Source: Flavobacteriaceae bacterium NBU2973 (GTDB lineage Bacteria > Bacteroidota > Bacteroidia > Flavobacteriales > Flavobacteriaceae). From it: DNA of 64,000 nucleotides. A program made the position numbers and the translations under genes. This document shows, one piece after another, positions 9,053 to 18,601 of the stretch (the stretch's first letter is position 1; each line of letters opens with the position of its first letter). The notes under the pieces are model-generated. The model worked only from the letters and a program-made list of their open reading frames with translations, made no database searches and was not told where the DNA came from. Location of the stretch: the NCBI GenBank assembly GCA_026162565.1, contig JAOEIQ010000009.1, forward strand, positions 1 to 64,000. The letters run 5' to 3'.

Positions 9053-9105
9053 CCTTCGCTCGCTAAAGTTTTCTTTTAAGAAAAACGAAGGCGAGCTTTT
9101 TTATT
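9053..9105 (+). terminator. terminator after tRNA-Val
   Basis: CCTTCG directly after the tRNA pairs with CGAAGG at 9086-9091. The inner part holds TTTTCTTTTAAGAAAA, and the structure ends in GCGAGC followed by T6. Confidence 0.7.
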
Positions 9106-9171
9106 TCCTACATTTCAACTTTTATTTTTGAGCTTCGGTGGATGAAGCCCACACTTTTATTATATTTATAT

Positions 9172-9420
9172 ATGATGAATGAAAAATGGATAGTGTATAT
9201 TATAGAATGTTCTAATGACACTATTTATGTTGGTTGTACCGGTAATTTAGAAGAAAGACTAAAAAGACATGAAAGAGGTCAAGTTATTTCTACTAAAAGT
9301 AGATTACCAATTAAGTTAATAACTTATGTGGTTTTTGACGATAAGTACAGAGCTTATAATTTTGAAAAATACCTGAAATCAGGTTCTGGAAGAGCGTTTT
9401 TAAATAAACGATTTGTATGA
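9172..9420 (+). CDS. small GIY-YIG nuclease-domain protein
   Basis: This 82-residue protein is a single GIY-YIG domain of the YhbQ/UvrC-N type. The motifs are WIVYIIECSNDTIYVGCTGN, with the two half-motifs YII and YVG, then R at LEERLKRHE, and a C-terminal EKYLKSGSGRAF with the conserved Glu. An upstream in-frame ATG at 9142 would add ten hydrophobic residues, but it lies in a small hairpin (GCTTC/GAAGC, 9132-9148), so I prefer the tandem ATGs at 9172/9175. It sits right behind tRNA-Val and is convergent with murF, 3 bases away. Such small genes are frequent near RNA genes in flavobacteria. Its DNA target is unknown. Confidence 0.85.
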   Translation: MMNEKWIVYIIECSNDTIYVGCTGNLEERLKRHERGQVISTKSRLPIKLITYVVFDDKYRAYNFEKYLKSGSGRAFLNKRFV

Positions 9421-9423
9421 TTT

Positions 9424-10701
9424 CTACAATAATTCTAAAACACGCTCTAAAGCCATTCCTCGAGATCCTTTTATAAGAAGTGTAGTATCAGAAAAATCAG
9501 ATTCTTCAATAGTGTTTTTGGTATTTTCAAAAGAATTGAAGACTTTTAATTTTGAGGAAGTTGAGTTTACTTTTGAGAAGTTTTCACCTATTAAAACTAC
9601 CTGCTCTATATCTAAATCTATAGCCAAATCTGCTATAGTTTGATGTTCTTTTTCTGCATCCTCTCCTAATTCAAACATATCACCTAGTATAGCAATTTTT
9701 GTACCTTCAATTTTATCTAAATTTAAAAGAGCAACTTCCATACTAGAAGGATTAGCATTATAAGCATCAAGAATTATTTTTGTAGAACCCTTTTCTATAA
9801 TTTGCGATCTATTATTAGTTGGAATATAATTCTCTATAGCTGAAATTATTTTTTCTTTTTCTACTTTAAAATAATTTCCGACAGAAATAGCAATTGCTAT
9901 GTTGTTATAATTATAGCTACCAATAAGTTTACTATTTATATTAGAAGAATTGTGTGATAATTTTACAAAAGGGTTTGCTTCTTTAAAGTGTATTATCACA
10001 TCAGAATGAGCATCACTGCCAAAAGTGAAAATTTTGGCATCTTTTGTTTTTTCTACTTGAATAGAATCATCAGTATTAACAAAAATAAATTTGTTGTTTT
10101 GTATAAGGTAGTCATACATCTCACTTTTACCTTTTATAACGCCTTCAACTCCTCCAAATCCCTCAAGATGTGCTTTACCAAAATTAGTTATATAGCCATA
10201 ATCTGGTTCGGCAATTGAGCATAAAAATTCTATCTCTTTTTGATGATTAGCTCCCATTTCTACAATACCAATTTCAGTAGACTCATTCATCGATAATAAA
10301 GTAAGTGGAACACCAATATGATTGTTTAAATTACCAACTGTAGCTGTTGTTTTATATTTGGTTGACAATACGGCATTGATAAGCTCTTTTGTAGTTGTCT
10401 TACCATTGCTGCCTGTTAAGGCGATAATTGGAATGCTTAATTGATTTCTATGGTAATTAGCTAGATTTTGAAGTGTTTTTAAAACATTATCTACTAAAAT
10501 AGTTTGTGGATTACTATAAAATTCTTCTTCATCAATAACCGCAAATTTCGCACCTTTTTCTAGAGCTAGTTTTGAAAATTCGTTACCGTTAAAATTATCT
10601 CCTTTTAATGCAAAAAAGATATCATTCTTTTTAATTTTTCTAGTGTCAGTGCAGACAGAATTACAATCTAAAAATAGTTGATGAAGTGATTTTATATCCA
10701 T
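9424..10701 (-). CDS. murF: UDP-N-acetylmuramoyl-tripeptide--D-alanyl-D-alanine ligase
   Basis: MurF adds D-Ala-D-Ala to the UDP-MurNAc-tripeptide in the cytoplasm, the last soluble step of peptidoglycan precursor synthesis. The N-terminal domain has the SVCTDTRKIKKNDIFFALKG block. The ATP loop is ALTGSNGKTTTKELI. GNLNNHIGVPLTLLSM and EMGANHQKEI follow, and the C-terminal domain has ILDAYNANPSSM and ILGDMFELG. I place the start at MDIKSL (10701). The longer frame to 10731 would begin inside the gldJ terminator. The gene stands apart from the dcw cluster at 38-54 kb, which holds the other Mur ligases. Confidence 0.95.
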   Translation of the reverse strand: MDIKSLHQLFLDCNSVCTDTRKIKKNDIFFALKGDNFNGNEFSKLALEKGAKFAVIDEEEFYSNPQTILVDNVLKTLQNLANYHRNQLSIPIIALTGSNGKTTTKELINAVLSTKYKTTATVGNLNNHIGVPLTLLSMNESTEIGIVEMGANHQKEIEFLCSIAEPDYGYITNFGKAHLEGFGGVEGVIKGKSEMYDYLIQNNKFIFVNTDDSIQVEKTKDAKIFTFGSDAHSDVIIHFKEANPFVKLSHNSSNINSKLIGSYNYNNIAIAISVGNYFKVEKEKIISAIENYIPTNNRSQIIEKGSTKIILDAYNANPSSMEVALLNLDKIEGTKIAILGDMFELGEDAEKEHQTIADLAIDLDIEQVVLIGENFSKVNSTSSKLKVFNSFENTKNTIEESDFSDTTLLIKGSRGMALERVLELL

Positions 10702-10711
10702 AAAATAAATG

Positions 10712-10745
10712 TAATAAAAAAGTCCTAACAAATTGCTAGGACTTT
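10712..10745 (-). terminator. terminator of gldJ
   Basis: On the minus strand AAAGTCCTA pairs with TAGGACTTT around a 9-base loop, and the 3' arm continues into a run of T. It lies between gldJ and murF, which are both on this strand, and shows that murF has its own transcription start. Confidence 0.85.
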
Positions 10746-10765
10746 AATTATATAAGATAATAATC

Positions 10766-12448
10766 TTAATTCTTTTTCTTGTTTTTTCCTTGAGATTTAG
10801 AGCCAACTCTAGACATTGCACATCTAAATCCAATATAATCTGTTGCCATATCTTGAGGGAAATAACGTCTTTGAGCTGGATCTAACCAATACTCTCTGTC
10901 TTTCCATGAACCACCTTTGTAAACTCTAACTTCATCATTAATCAAAGATGTTCTACTATTTGATTTATCATATTCTCTTAATAACGTTCCTGATGAATCT
11001 CTTTCTACTAAATGCTTTGGAGAATTATACATTTTTCTAGTATTAGTTTCTTCAGTAGCTTCTCCTTCTTCGTCATCGTTAAAACTTTCGTAATATCTTG
11101 AAGATTTTTTATCTCCATCTCTAAAGTTTCTGTTATCGCTTTTGTTGAAGTTAGATCTTAAATAAGTTTCATCTTCATCAACAGCAACTTGCAGTATTTC
11201 ACCAGGTAAGTTCCTAGCAATAACTTTACCGTTGCTTAAAGTGTCATATACAATTGAATCTATAGTCACAACCTTAACGGTACCATCATTATTGATAGCG
11301 TTTTTTGTGTACACATTACCTCTGTAATAATTAAAATCGTTGAATTCGTCATCTACAATTGGTCTGTAAACGTCGGCAACCCATTCTGCAACATTACCAG
11401 CCATATCATATAATCCATAATCATTAGGAGCATACGATTTTACTTCTGCAGTAATATCAGCACCATCATCACTCCATCCTGCAATTCCACCATAGTCTCC
11501 TTTACCTTGCTTGAAGTTTGCTAATTGGTCACCTCTTACTTTACGTTTAGATGATCGTGTGTAAGCACCATCCCAAGGGTATTTTTTACGTCCTCTATAT
11601 ACATTATAACTTCTTAATTCTGTTAAGCCAAGAGCAGCATATTCCCACTCCGCTTCAGATGGTAATCTATACTTTGGAGTTATGATACCTGTTTCTCTGG
11701 TTGCATATACATTAATAGTGTCTCCAGATGCAGTTACTTGAGGTCTTCTTCTTCCTCTTTGAGGTCTCGTAATACTATCATTCCCTCCATAAGACAAAGA
11801 TGGAGCGTTGATGTAGGCATCTGTATTAAAGTTTGCATCAGCAGAAGCTGTTAATTTAGCATCACGTTCTAAATAGCCTTCTCTTTCTAAGTACATTTCG
11901 TTAACACGATCTGTTCTCCAATTTGCAAACTCTACTGCTTGAATCCAACTAACACCAACTACTGGATATTCTGCATAACCTGGATGGCGTAAGTAATTAT
12001 TAGTCATCATTTCAGCATATCCTAAACGGTTTCTCCAGACTAAAGTATCAGGAAGTGCACCTTCATATATTTTTTTGAAGTTTTCTTCCTTTGGAGGATA
12101 AACAATTTTAATCCAATCTAAATACTCTTTGTACATAATATTGGTAACCTCTGTTTCATCCATGTAGAATGATTGAACATGTTGCTGATTTGGAGCGTTA
12201 TTCCAATCATGCATAACATCATCTTGAACTTTTCCCATTGTAAAAGTTCCACCTTCGATAAAAACTAGACCTGGAGCAGTCTCTTGTTCTTTGAAATTTG
12301 TGTTGTATTGGAAACCACCTTTTTTGTCATTTATCTTCCATCCTGTAGCTCTAGAGCTATTTTTTGAAGATGATGATCTCTTACAACTAAATACTACAAA
12401 GGATAATGCTACTAGTAACAATACCTTAAATGAGACGTAATTTTTCAT
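10766..12448 (-). CDS. gldJ: gliding motility / T9SS lipoprotein GldJ
   Basis: GldJ is an outer-membrane-associated lipoprotein required for gliding and type IX secretion in flavobacteria. The 560-residue protein has a lipoprotein signal ending in the lipobox VVFSC (Cys at 22). A formylglycine-generating-enzyme/SUMF1-like fold follows: GLVFIEGGTFTMG at about 61-73, MDETEVTNIMYKEYL, YPVVGVSWIQAVEFANW, RLPSEAEWEYAA, GNVAEWVADVY, and the C-terminal VYKGGSWKDR with YIGFRCAMS. A long polar insertion (about 400-500) separates the last blocks, as in GldJ and the related GldK. Its place divergent from porU-porV is the common flavobacterial arrangement. Confidence 0.92.
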   Translation of the reverse strand: MKNYVSFKVLLLVALSFVVFSCKRSSSSKNSSRATGWKINDKKGGFQYNTNFKEQETAPGLVFIEGGTFTMGKVQDDVMHDWNNAPNQQHVQSFYMDETEVTNIMYKEYLDWIKIVYPPKEENFKKIYEGALPDTLVWRNRLGYAEMMTNNYLRHPGYAEYPVVGVSWIQAVEFANWRTDRVNEMYLEREGYLERDAKLTASADANFNTDAYINAPSLSYGGNDSITRPQRGRRRPQVTASGDTINVYATRETGIITPKYRLPSEAEWEYAALGLTELRSYNVYRGRKKYPWDGAYTRSSKRKVRGDQLANFKQGKGDYGGIAGWSDDGADITAEVKSYAPNDYGLYDMAGNVAEWVADVYRPIVDDEFNDFNYYRGNVYTKNAINNDGTVKVVTIDSIVYDTLSNGKVIARNLPGEILQVAVDEDETYLRSNFNKSDNRNFRDGDKKSSRYYESFNDDEEGEATEETNTRKMYNSPKHLVERDSSGTLLREYDKSNSRTSLINDEVRVYKGGSWKDREYWLDPAQRRYFPQDMATDYIGFRCAMSRVGSKSQGKNKKKN

Positions 12449-12582
12449 ATTAATTATTTAGTATTCTTCATTTTTTTGGAGCTGCAATATAGCAATTAAA
12501 GGTTACAAAACAACTTTTTTGAATAAAAAAATGCAAAAAAAAGTGTATTTCATCCTATTTTTTTAACATTACAACGGACTTT

Positions 12583-12605
12583 TTGCCGTTTATCGGCAAT
12601 TTTTT
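12583..12605 (+). terminator. terminator-like hairpin in the porU leader
   Basis: TTGCCG pairs with CGGCAA around a 5-base loop, and a T6 run follows on the plus strand. No plus-strand gene lies upstream, only the start of gldJ on the other strand. It could therefore act as an attenuator for a long porU leader or stop antisense transcription. Confidence 0.45.
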
Positions 12606-12701
12606 CTTCTAGATTAACGCAGGAAATTGTTAATTATTATTGTAAATTTGAATAAAATTTTGCTCATATAATATTTTGCTCATTCGAGCGTTAAAAATAC
12701 C

Positions 12702-15700
12702 ATGGAAAAAGAAAAAACTATTATAATTAATTGTCGTTATTTTACTGTATTCTTTTTTATTATTTCAATAAGTTTTTCTCAACAGAAAAAATTTAATATT
12801 GAATGGACAAACTCAATCAAACTCTCTACAGAAGTTTCAAGTATTGAAGTTCCACATTTTAATACAAATAATTTTTATTTTGGCTATGATACAGGTTTAA
12901 AGTTTGTAGCACAATGGCCAGAGTCACAGTATGTAAGTAAGAATTCTATTTCTATCAGTAATATTTCCTACAGTCCAATATCTAAAAACGAACTCAAAGG
13001 GTTGGACATAGCTACCATTCCTAATCAATTAGTTTACTCTTTAAATAATGCTACAGCAAGAGATGTTAATTATGCAGCATTAGAGTTATCACCTATCATA
13101 AATACTAATGGTCAATTTCAAAAAATCACATCTTTTACTGTAAACTATGCTCAAGGAAGATCTAATAGTTTAAACAGAAATTCGCAGGTTATAACTAATT
13201 CTGTTCTAGCTTCCGGAGAATGGAGACGTTTTTATGTTGATAAATCAGGAGTTTTTAAAATATCAAAATCATTTTTAAATAGCATTGGTTTAAATACAAA
13301 TGTAGATCCTAGAACAATCAAGATTTATGGTAATGGAGGAAGGATGATGCCATTACTTAACTCCCAACCCTTCCCTTTTGATCCAGAAGAAAATGCCATT
13401 CAATTTATAGGTGAGGCTGATGGAGTATTTAATAATGACGATTATATATTATTTTATGCTGAAGGTCCTTATGAGTTTAATGAAGATAGTAATACAAATA
13501 TTAATGCTTTTACTGAAAAAACATTTTATTATATAACTTCGAGTCCTGGATTTGGTAAACGAATACAAACAGCAAATCAACCTCTTGGTTCACCAAATTT
13601 AATAATAGACACCTTTCAAGACTATCAATTTCATGAAGAGGATGAGGAAAATTTAGGAGCTCTTGGTAGACGCTGGTTTGGAGATGAGTTTCGAATTGAA
13701 GAGAATCAGACTTTTGATTTTGAGTTTCCTAATATAGTTACATCTATTCCTATAGATTTTAAAATTTTTGTTGGTGCTGTAACTCCAGTACCCAATACAT
13801 CTATGTCTGTTAAGTTAAACGGAAGTGATGTAGTCAATTTTGCTAATTTCGGCATAGTTGAAGATGCAGATGTTGCATCTGGAGCTCAATACCCTCTTGA
13901 TAATTCTACTCCTTTATTTGCAAACTCCTCTTCTTTATCAGTCGATTTAAGTTATAACAATAATGGTAGTCCAGCTGCTAATGCTTTTCTAGATTATATC
14001 TCTATTGAAGCAACAAGAGAATTGACTTATGTTGCCAACCAATTCAGATTTAAAAATAGCTCTGTAGCGTCCGCTTCAGGAGTTGTTGAATACCAAATAT
14101 CTAATGCTAGTTCTATTCCGGAAGTTTGGGATGTTACGGATATTTATAATGTGTCTTCATATAGTAATAATAATTCTGATTCTGATTTCAGTTTTAAAGC
14201 ACAAGCTGGAGAAGAAAGATTATATGTTGCATTAGATCCAACAGATTTTTACGAACCTTTAAAAGATTCTAATTCTAATGTAGCCAATCAAAATATAAAA
14301 GGCACAATTTTTCAAAATGGACAAGGTCAATTTCAAGATGTAGACTATATAATTGTTACGAGATCAGATATGCTTTCTCAAGCAAATAGATTAGCACAAA
14401 TAAATAGAGATAGATATGGTTTAAATGTAAAAGTTTATGATTTGGTAAATATCTATTCAGAATTTAACAATGGAAATCCTGATGTGGCGGCTATTCGTAA
14501 TCTAGTTAAATATGTTTACGATAATGCGAGTACACCAGAAAATAGATTAAAGTATTTATGTCTTTTTGGTGATGGCTCTTATGATTATAAGGACAGAATT
14601 AATAATAATACGAATGTTGTGCCATCATGGTACGCTACTAACAGCTTTAATTTAACTAATTCCTTTGTGTCTGATGATTTTTATGGAATGATGGATACTA
14701 ATGAAGGCTCTATGGCAAACGCTGACAAATTAGATATTGCAGTTGGTAGAATGTTGGCTGATACACCACAAAGAGCTAGAGAACTAGTTGATAAAGTAGA
14801 AGCCTATTACGATCAAGAAGCACTAGGGAATTGGAGAAATAACTTTATCGCTATTTCAGATGATGTAGACGTTGACTGGGAGCGTATTTTACAACAAACA
14901 ACAAATAATATTGCCAATACAGTAAGTGAGCAAAAACCTTTTATTAACTCCATAAAGGTACATTCTGATTCTTTTCAGCAAGAGGCCTCTTCAGCAGGAG
15001 AAAGGTACCCAGATGCTAATGAGTTTATAAAAGATAAGATAGATGTTGGTGCTTTAGTGGTTAACTATTTTGGTCATGGTGGTGAAGATGGAATTGCTAG
15101 AGAGCGAATTTTTGATAAAAATAATGCTCAAGAAGTAAGAAATGTATGTAAGTTAAATTGTTTTGTAACCGTTACTTGTGAATACACCAAGTTCGATAAC
15201 CCAAATAGAGAAACAGCTGGAGAGTTTACCTATTGGAACAAAGAAGCCGGAGCCATTGCTCTTTTTACTACTACCAGACAAATTTTTGTTAATGTAGGGG
15301 TTAATTTTAATGTTGTTTTAACGGATAAAATTTTTACGCTTGATTCTAATGAACAAGTATCAATGGCTGAAGCTTTACGTTTAACAAAAAACGATCCTCT
15401 ATTATCTTTTGAGCAAAGACGATTAGTATTTTTTATTGGTGATCCTGCTATGAAGCTCACCATACCTAGACCAGGAGTTAGATTAACTAAAATTAATGAT
15501 GTCGATATTGATCAATCAAATGAAGTACTTGAAGCTTTAAGTTATGCGAAAATTTCTGGTGAGATTATTGATGAGTCAGGAAATATACTAACAAACTTCA
15601 ATGGTAAGCTTACGGCAACTGTTTTTGATAAAGAGATTGATAGGCAAACTCTTGGTAATAATGGTGTTACCTTCAATAATGAGTTAATAATTCTTGATTT

Positions 15701-16580
15701 TAAAACACTTGGTGAAACTATTTTTAGAGGACAAGCAACTGTTGAAAATGGTCAATTTGAATTTGATTTTATTGTACCAAGAGATATAGGAATTCCTGTT
15801 GGAAACGGTAAAGTTAGTTTTTATGCACAAACCGAAAACAGCATCATCGATTATGCAGGAGCCAATACAGACATACAGATTGGAGGTATTAATGAAAATG
15901 CAGCTGAAGATAATATCGGTCCAACTATTTCGTTATTTATGAATGATGAAAGTTTTGTGTCTGGAGGCATAACAAATGAACAACCAACATTATTAGCTAA
16001 ATTAAATGATGAACATGGAATTAATACCTCAAGTGGTATTGGTCATGATATAATTGCAATACTAGATGGTAATGATACGGAGCCCTTTGTTCTAAATGAT
16101 TATTACGAAGCTGATATTGATGACTATAAAAATGGAACGGTTAGTTTTCAGTTTAGAGATTTAGAACCTGGATTGCATACATTAACATTTAGAGCTTGGG
16201 ATGTGTATAATAATTCATCAACGTCTGAAATTCAATTTTTAGTACGAGATAAAGATGATGGATTAGTAATTAATAATGTGCTTAATTATCCAAACCCTTT
16301 TATTGATTATACAGAGTTTTGGTTTAATCACAACAGTTCGGATGTTTTAGATATTTCAGTCCAAATATTTACTGTATCTGGAAAAATCGTTAGAACGTTG
16401 AATGGTCAAACAACAAATGGGAGTAAAAACCCAAGTTCGTTATCAAGAGATATTGTTTGGGATGGTCGAGATGATTTTGGAGATAAAATTGGAAAAGGCG
16501 TTTATATTTATAAACTAAAAGTGCGATCAAATCAACTGAATAAACAAGTAGAAAAAATAGAGAAACTTGTCATACTATAA
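12702..16580 (+). CDS. porU: type IX secretion system sortase PorU
   Basis: PorU removes the C-terminal signal of T9SS substrates at the outer membrane and links many of them to the surface. The 1292-residue protein has an N-terminal signal segment ending near FSQQ, a large beta-rich region, and a gingipain-type (C25) peptidase domain. That domain includes YLCLFGDGSYDYKD, the His motif NYFGHGGEDG (H792) and the Cys motif FVTVTCEYTKF (C826), the expected dyad. Further Ig-like repeats follow. A FlgD-like C-terminal domain has SGKIVRTLNGQ and WDGRDDFGDKIGKGVYIYKL. porV follows directly. Confidence 0.94.
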   Translation: MEKEKTIIINCRYFTVFFFIISISFSQQKKFNIEWTNSIKLSTEVSSIEVPHFNTNNFYFGYDTGLKFVAQWPESQYVSKNSISISNISYSPISKNELKGLDIATIPNQLVYSLNNATARDVNYAALELSPIINTNGQFQKITSFTVNYAQGRSNSLNRNSQVITNSVLASGEWRRFYVDKSGVFKISKSFLNSIGLNTNVDPRTIKIYGNGGRMMPLLNSQPFPFDPEENAIQFIGEADGVFNNDDYILFYAEGPYEFNEDSNTNINAFTEKTFYYITSSPGFGKRIQTANQPLGSPNLIIDTFQDYQFHEEDEENLGALGRRWFGDEFRIEENQTFDFEFPNIVTSIPIDFKIFVGAVTPVPNTSMSVKLNGSDVVNFANFGIVEDADVASGAQYPLDNSTPLFANSSSLSVDLSYNNNGSPAANAFLDYISIEATRELTYVANQFRFKNSSVASASGVVEYQISNASSIPEVWDVTDIYNVSSYSNNNSDSDFSFKAQAGEERLYVALDPTDFYEPLKDSNSNVANQNIKGTIFQNGQGQFQDVDYIIVTRSDMLSQANRLAQINRDRYGLNVKVYDLVNIYSEFNNGNPDVAAIRNLVKYVYDNASTPENRLKYLCLFGDGSYDYKDRINNNTNVVPSWYATNSFNLTNSFVSDDFYGMMDTNEGSMANADKLDIAVGRMLADTPQRARELVDKVEAYYDQEALGNWRNNFIAISDDVDVDWERILQQTTNNIANTVSEQKPFINSIKVHSDSFQQEASSAGERYPDANEFIKDKIDVGALVVNYFGHGGEDGIARERIFDKNNAQEVRNVCKLNCFVTVTCEYTKFDNPNRETAGEFTYWNKEAGAIALFTTTRQIFVNVGVNFNVVLTDKIFTLDSNEQVSMAEALRLTKNDPLLSFEQRRLVFFIGDPAMKLTIPRPGVRLTKINDVDIDQSNEVLEALSYAKISGEIIDESGNILTNFNGKLTATVFDKEIDRQTLGNNGVTFNNELIILDFKTLGETIFRGQATVENGQFEFDFIVPRDIGIPVGNGKVSFYAQTENSIIDYAGANTDIQIGGINENAAEDNIGPTISLFMNDESFVSGGITNEQPTLLAKLNDEHGINTSSGIGHDIIAILDGNDTEPFVLNDYYEADIDDYKNGTVSFQFRDLEPGLHTLTFRAWDVYNNSSTSEIQFLVRDKDDGLVINNVLNYPNPFIDYTEFWFNHNSSDVLDISVQIFTVSGKIVRTLNGQTTNGSKNPSSLSRDIVWDGRDDFGDKIGKGVYIYKLKVRSNQLNKQVEKIEKLVIL

Positions 16581-16596
16581 TAAAAATTTATATTTG
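16567..16596 (+). promoter_or_regulatory. candidate promoter of porV inside the porU 3' end
   Basis: TTG at 16567-16569 and TATATTTG at 16589-16596 are 19 bases apart, the preferred spacing in Bacteroidota. The upstream box lies in the last codons of porU. porV could be made from this promoter as well as from readthrough. Confidence 0.6.
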
Positions 16597-16645
16597 CTAA
16601 ATATATTGTTGGCTTAAATAGCTTCAATTAGAATCTAATTAACAT

Positions 16646-17908
16646 ATGAAAAAATACATTTTAACCTTATTTACTTTAGGATTTTTAACTCAAATCAATG
16701 CTCAAACTATCGAGTTAAGACCAAATCCTAACGACAGTCGAGTTATAACAACAGGAGTCCCTTTTATGTTAATTGCACCAGATGCAAGAGCTGCTGGAAT
16801 GGGAGATGTGGGAGTTGCAACATCTGTTGATGCGTTCTCACAACAATGGAATCCTTCAAAATATGTATTTTCGGAAGCTAAATCAGGAGTTGGTGTAAGC
16901 TACACGCCTTATTTAAGTCAATTAGTTAATGATATTTCTATAGGATATTTAACCTATTTTAATAGATTAACCGAAAATAGTGCCGTATCAGGAAGTTTAA
17001 AATATTTTAGTCTAGGAGAAATCCTATTAACACAAGATGAAAACGATCCAGGAGTTACTGTAAAACCTAATGAGTTCACCATAGATTTAGCGTATACATT
17101 ACGTCTGGCAGATCAATTCGCAATGTCAGTTGGTATGCGTTACTTACGTTCAGATTTACGTATAGATCAAGTAGATCCAAATGCTAAAGCGGCTGGAACT
17201 TTTGGTGTAGATATAACTGGTTTCTACCAAAGTGAAGAAGAAGCTTACGATAGCTTTAATGGTCGTTGGAGAGGTGGATTTGCTATTCAAAATTTAGGGC
17301 CTAAATTTAAATATGATGATGGAGGTCAAGATAACTTTCAGCCAACTAACTTGAGACTAGGTGGAGGTTTCGACTTTATTTTCGATGAGTATAATAGTTT
17401 AGGTGTAACAGCTGAAGTTTCTAAATTATTAGTGCCAACACCACCAGTTAGAGGAACACGTTTTGAGTTTACTGACGGTAATGGAGATGGTGTTTATACT
17501 GCTCCAGATCCAAACAACCCAATGCCTGACGATGATATGTTAATAGATAGTGAAGATAATGTTATCATTGAAGGTAGTGATACAGATGTAAGCTTTATTT
17601 CTGGAGTGTTTCAATCGTTTGGAGATGCACCAGGAGGTTTTAGTGAAGAATTACAAGAATTTACTTGGGCTTTAGGAGCTGAATATAAATACCAAGATTC
17701 ATTTGCTTTTAGAGCTGGTTATTTTAATGAAGCTGAAGAGAAAGGAGCAAGAAAGTTTTTTGCTCTCGGAGCTGGATTTAAATACAATGTAATTAATGTA
17801 GATTTATCGTATTTATTCTCTGCTTCTAAAGTACAGAGTCCATTAGAAAACACGTTGCGATTTTCATTAACCTTCAATATTGGTGATGGAGAGTATGATG
17901 AGTATTAG
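16646..17908 (+). CDS. porV: type IX secretion system outer membrane protein PorV
   Basis: PorV is a FadL-like outer-membrane beta-barrel that shuttles T9SS substrates to PorU. The 420-residue protein has a signal peptide (KKYILTLFTLGFLTQINAQ). The PorV/PorQ opening PFMLIAPDARAAGMGDVGVA with QQWNPSKYVF follows, then many amphipathic strands and a C-terminal strand ending in LTFNIGDGEYDEY. An Asp-rich insert at about 275-310 (DGNGDGVYTAPDPNN) looks like a calcium-type loop. The neighbours porU and gldJ support the call. A terminator follows 28 bases after the stop. Confidence 0.94.
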   Translation: MKKYILTLFTLGFLTQINAQTIELRPNPNDSRVITTGVPFMLIAPDARAAGMGDVGVATSVDAFSQQWNPSKYVFSEAKSGVGVSYTPYLSQLVNDISIGYLTYFNRLTENSAVSGSLKYFSLGEILLTQDENDPGVTVKPNEFTIDLAYTLRLADQFAMSVGMRYLRSDLRIDQVDPNAKAAGTFGVDITGFYQSEEEAYDSFNGRWRGGFAIQNLGPKFKYDDGGQDNFQPTNLRLGGGFDFIFDEYNSLGVTAEVSKLLVPTPPVRGTRFEFTDGNGDGVYTAPDPNNPMPDDDMLIDSEDNVIIEGSDTDVSFISGVFQSFGDAPGGFSEELQEFTWALGAEYKYQDSFAFRAGYFNEAEEKGARKFFALGAGFKYNVINVDLSYLFSASKVQSPLENTLRFSLTFNIGDGEYDEY

Positions 17909-17936
17909 AAACAAAATTTATATATTGTGATCATTA

Positions 17937-17964
17937 AAACTATTGTTAACGCAATAGTTTTTTT
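17937..17964 (+). terminator. terminator after porV
   Basis: AAACTATTG pairs perfectly with CAATAGTTT around TTAACG, and a T7 run follows. It closes the porU-porV unit. cdd begins 18 bases later and so must have its own start. Confidence 0.88.
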
Positions 17965-17981
17965 GTCTAAAGTTGTGACGT

Positions 17982-18464
17982 ATGAAGGAAGTAAAAATTG
18001 AAACAAATCTCACAGTATTTGATTCATTAGAGGAATTACCAAAAGAGATTCAATTACTAATGCAAGAGGCTTCAAAAGCAAGAGATAATGCCTATGCACC
18101 TTATTCTAATTTTAGTGTTGGTGCTGCCATGCTTTTAGATAATCAGGAAATCATTTCTGGTAGCAATCAAGAAAACGCTTCGTATCCTTCTGGTTTATGT
18201 GCAGAGCGTACAGCAATTTTTTATGCTGGAGCAAAGTATCCTAATGCTAAAATTTTAAAAATGGCCATAATTGCTGGTTCAAGAGATAAACAAACGACAT
18301 CTCCAATTCCTCCATGTGGTGCCTGCAGACAGTCTATTTCTGAATATGAAGTAAAGCAAAACCATCCTATTGAAATTTATTTTATGGGAGAAGTAGGTAA
18401 AGTTGTTAAATCAAAATCATTAGCTAATTTATTACCATTAGTTTTTGATAAATCTGTCCTATAA
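17982..18464 (+). CDS. cdd: cytidine deaminase
   Basis: Cdd converts cytidine and deoxycytidine to uridine forms in pyrimidine salvage. The 160-residue protein has the zinc-site motifs CAERTAIFYAG, with the catalytic Glu, and PPCGACRQ, with the two further zinc cysteines. AYAPYSNFSVGAA lies upstream of them. Length is that of the homotetrameric type with a short N-terminal extension. Its place between porV and pdhA is common in this family, without an obvious functional link. Confidence 0.95.
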   Translation: MKEVKIETNLTVFDSLEELPKEIQLLMQEASKARDNAYAPYSNFSVGAAMLLDNQEIISGSNQENASYPSGLCAERTAIFYAGAKYPNAKILKMAIIAGSRDKQTTSPIPPCGACRQSISEYEVKQNHPIEIYFMGEVGKVVKSKSLANLLPLVFDKSVL

Positions 18465-18536
18465 CGTTTTCGGTAAAATTTAACCAAATAGCGTTTTTTC
18501 GTTAGTAACTAAAATGTTATTTTTGTTATTCGCTTG

Positions 18537-18555
18537 TCCCAATTTTAGATTGGGA
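18537..18555 (+). other. small hairpin in the pdhA leader
   Basis: TCCCAAT pairs with ATTGGGA around a 5-base loop, 46 bases before pdhA. A TAnnTTTG match (TATTTTTG, 18518-18525) lies just upstream. The hairpin may therefore be near the 5' end of the pdhA transcript. Confidence 0.4.
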
Positions 18556-18601
18556 TTTCATTATTAAAAAATTTAATGAGTAAAGTTTAAAATTATAGCC
18601 A

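Noticed and set aside
9120-9150. tRNA fragment upstream of the GIY-YIG gene at 9172
   Set aside because: The stretch GGTGGATGAAGCCCACA loosely resembles tRNA 3' arms, but I could not align it to tRNA-Val or tRNA-Arg over a convincing length.
10702-10731. Ten-residue N-terminal extension of MurF
   Set aside because: It lies within the stem-loop terminator of gldJ; MDIKSL is the usual position of the start.
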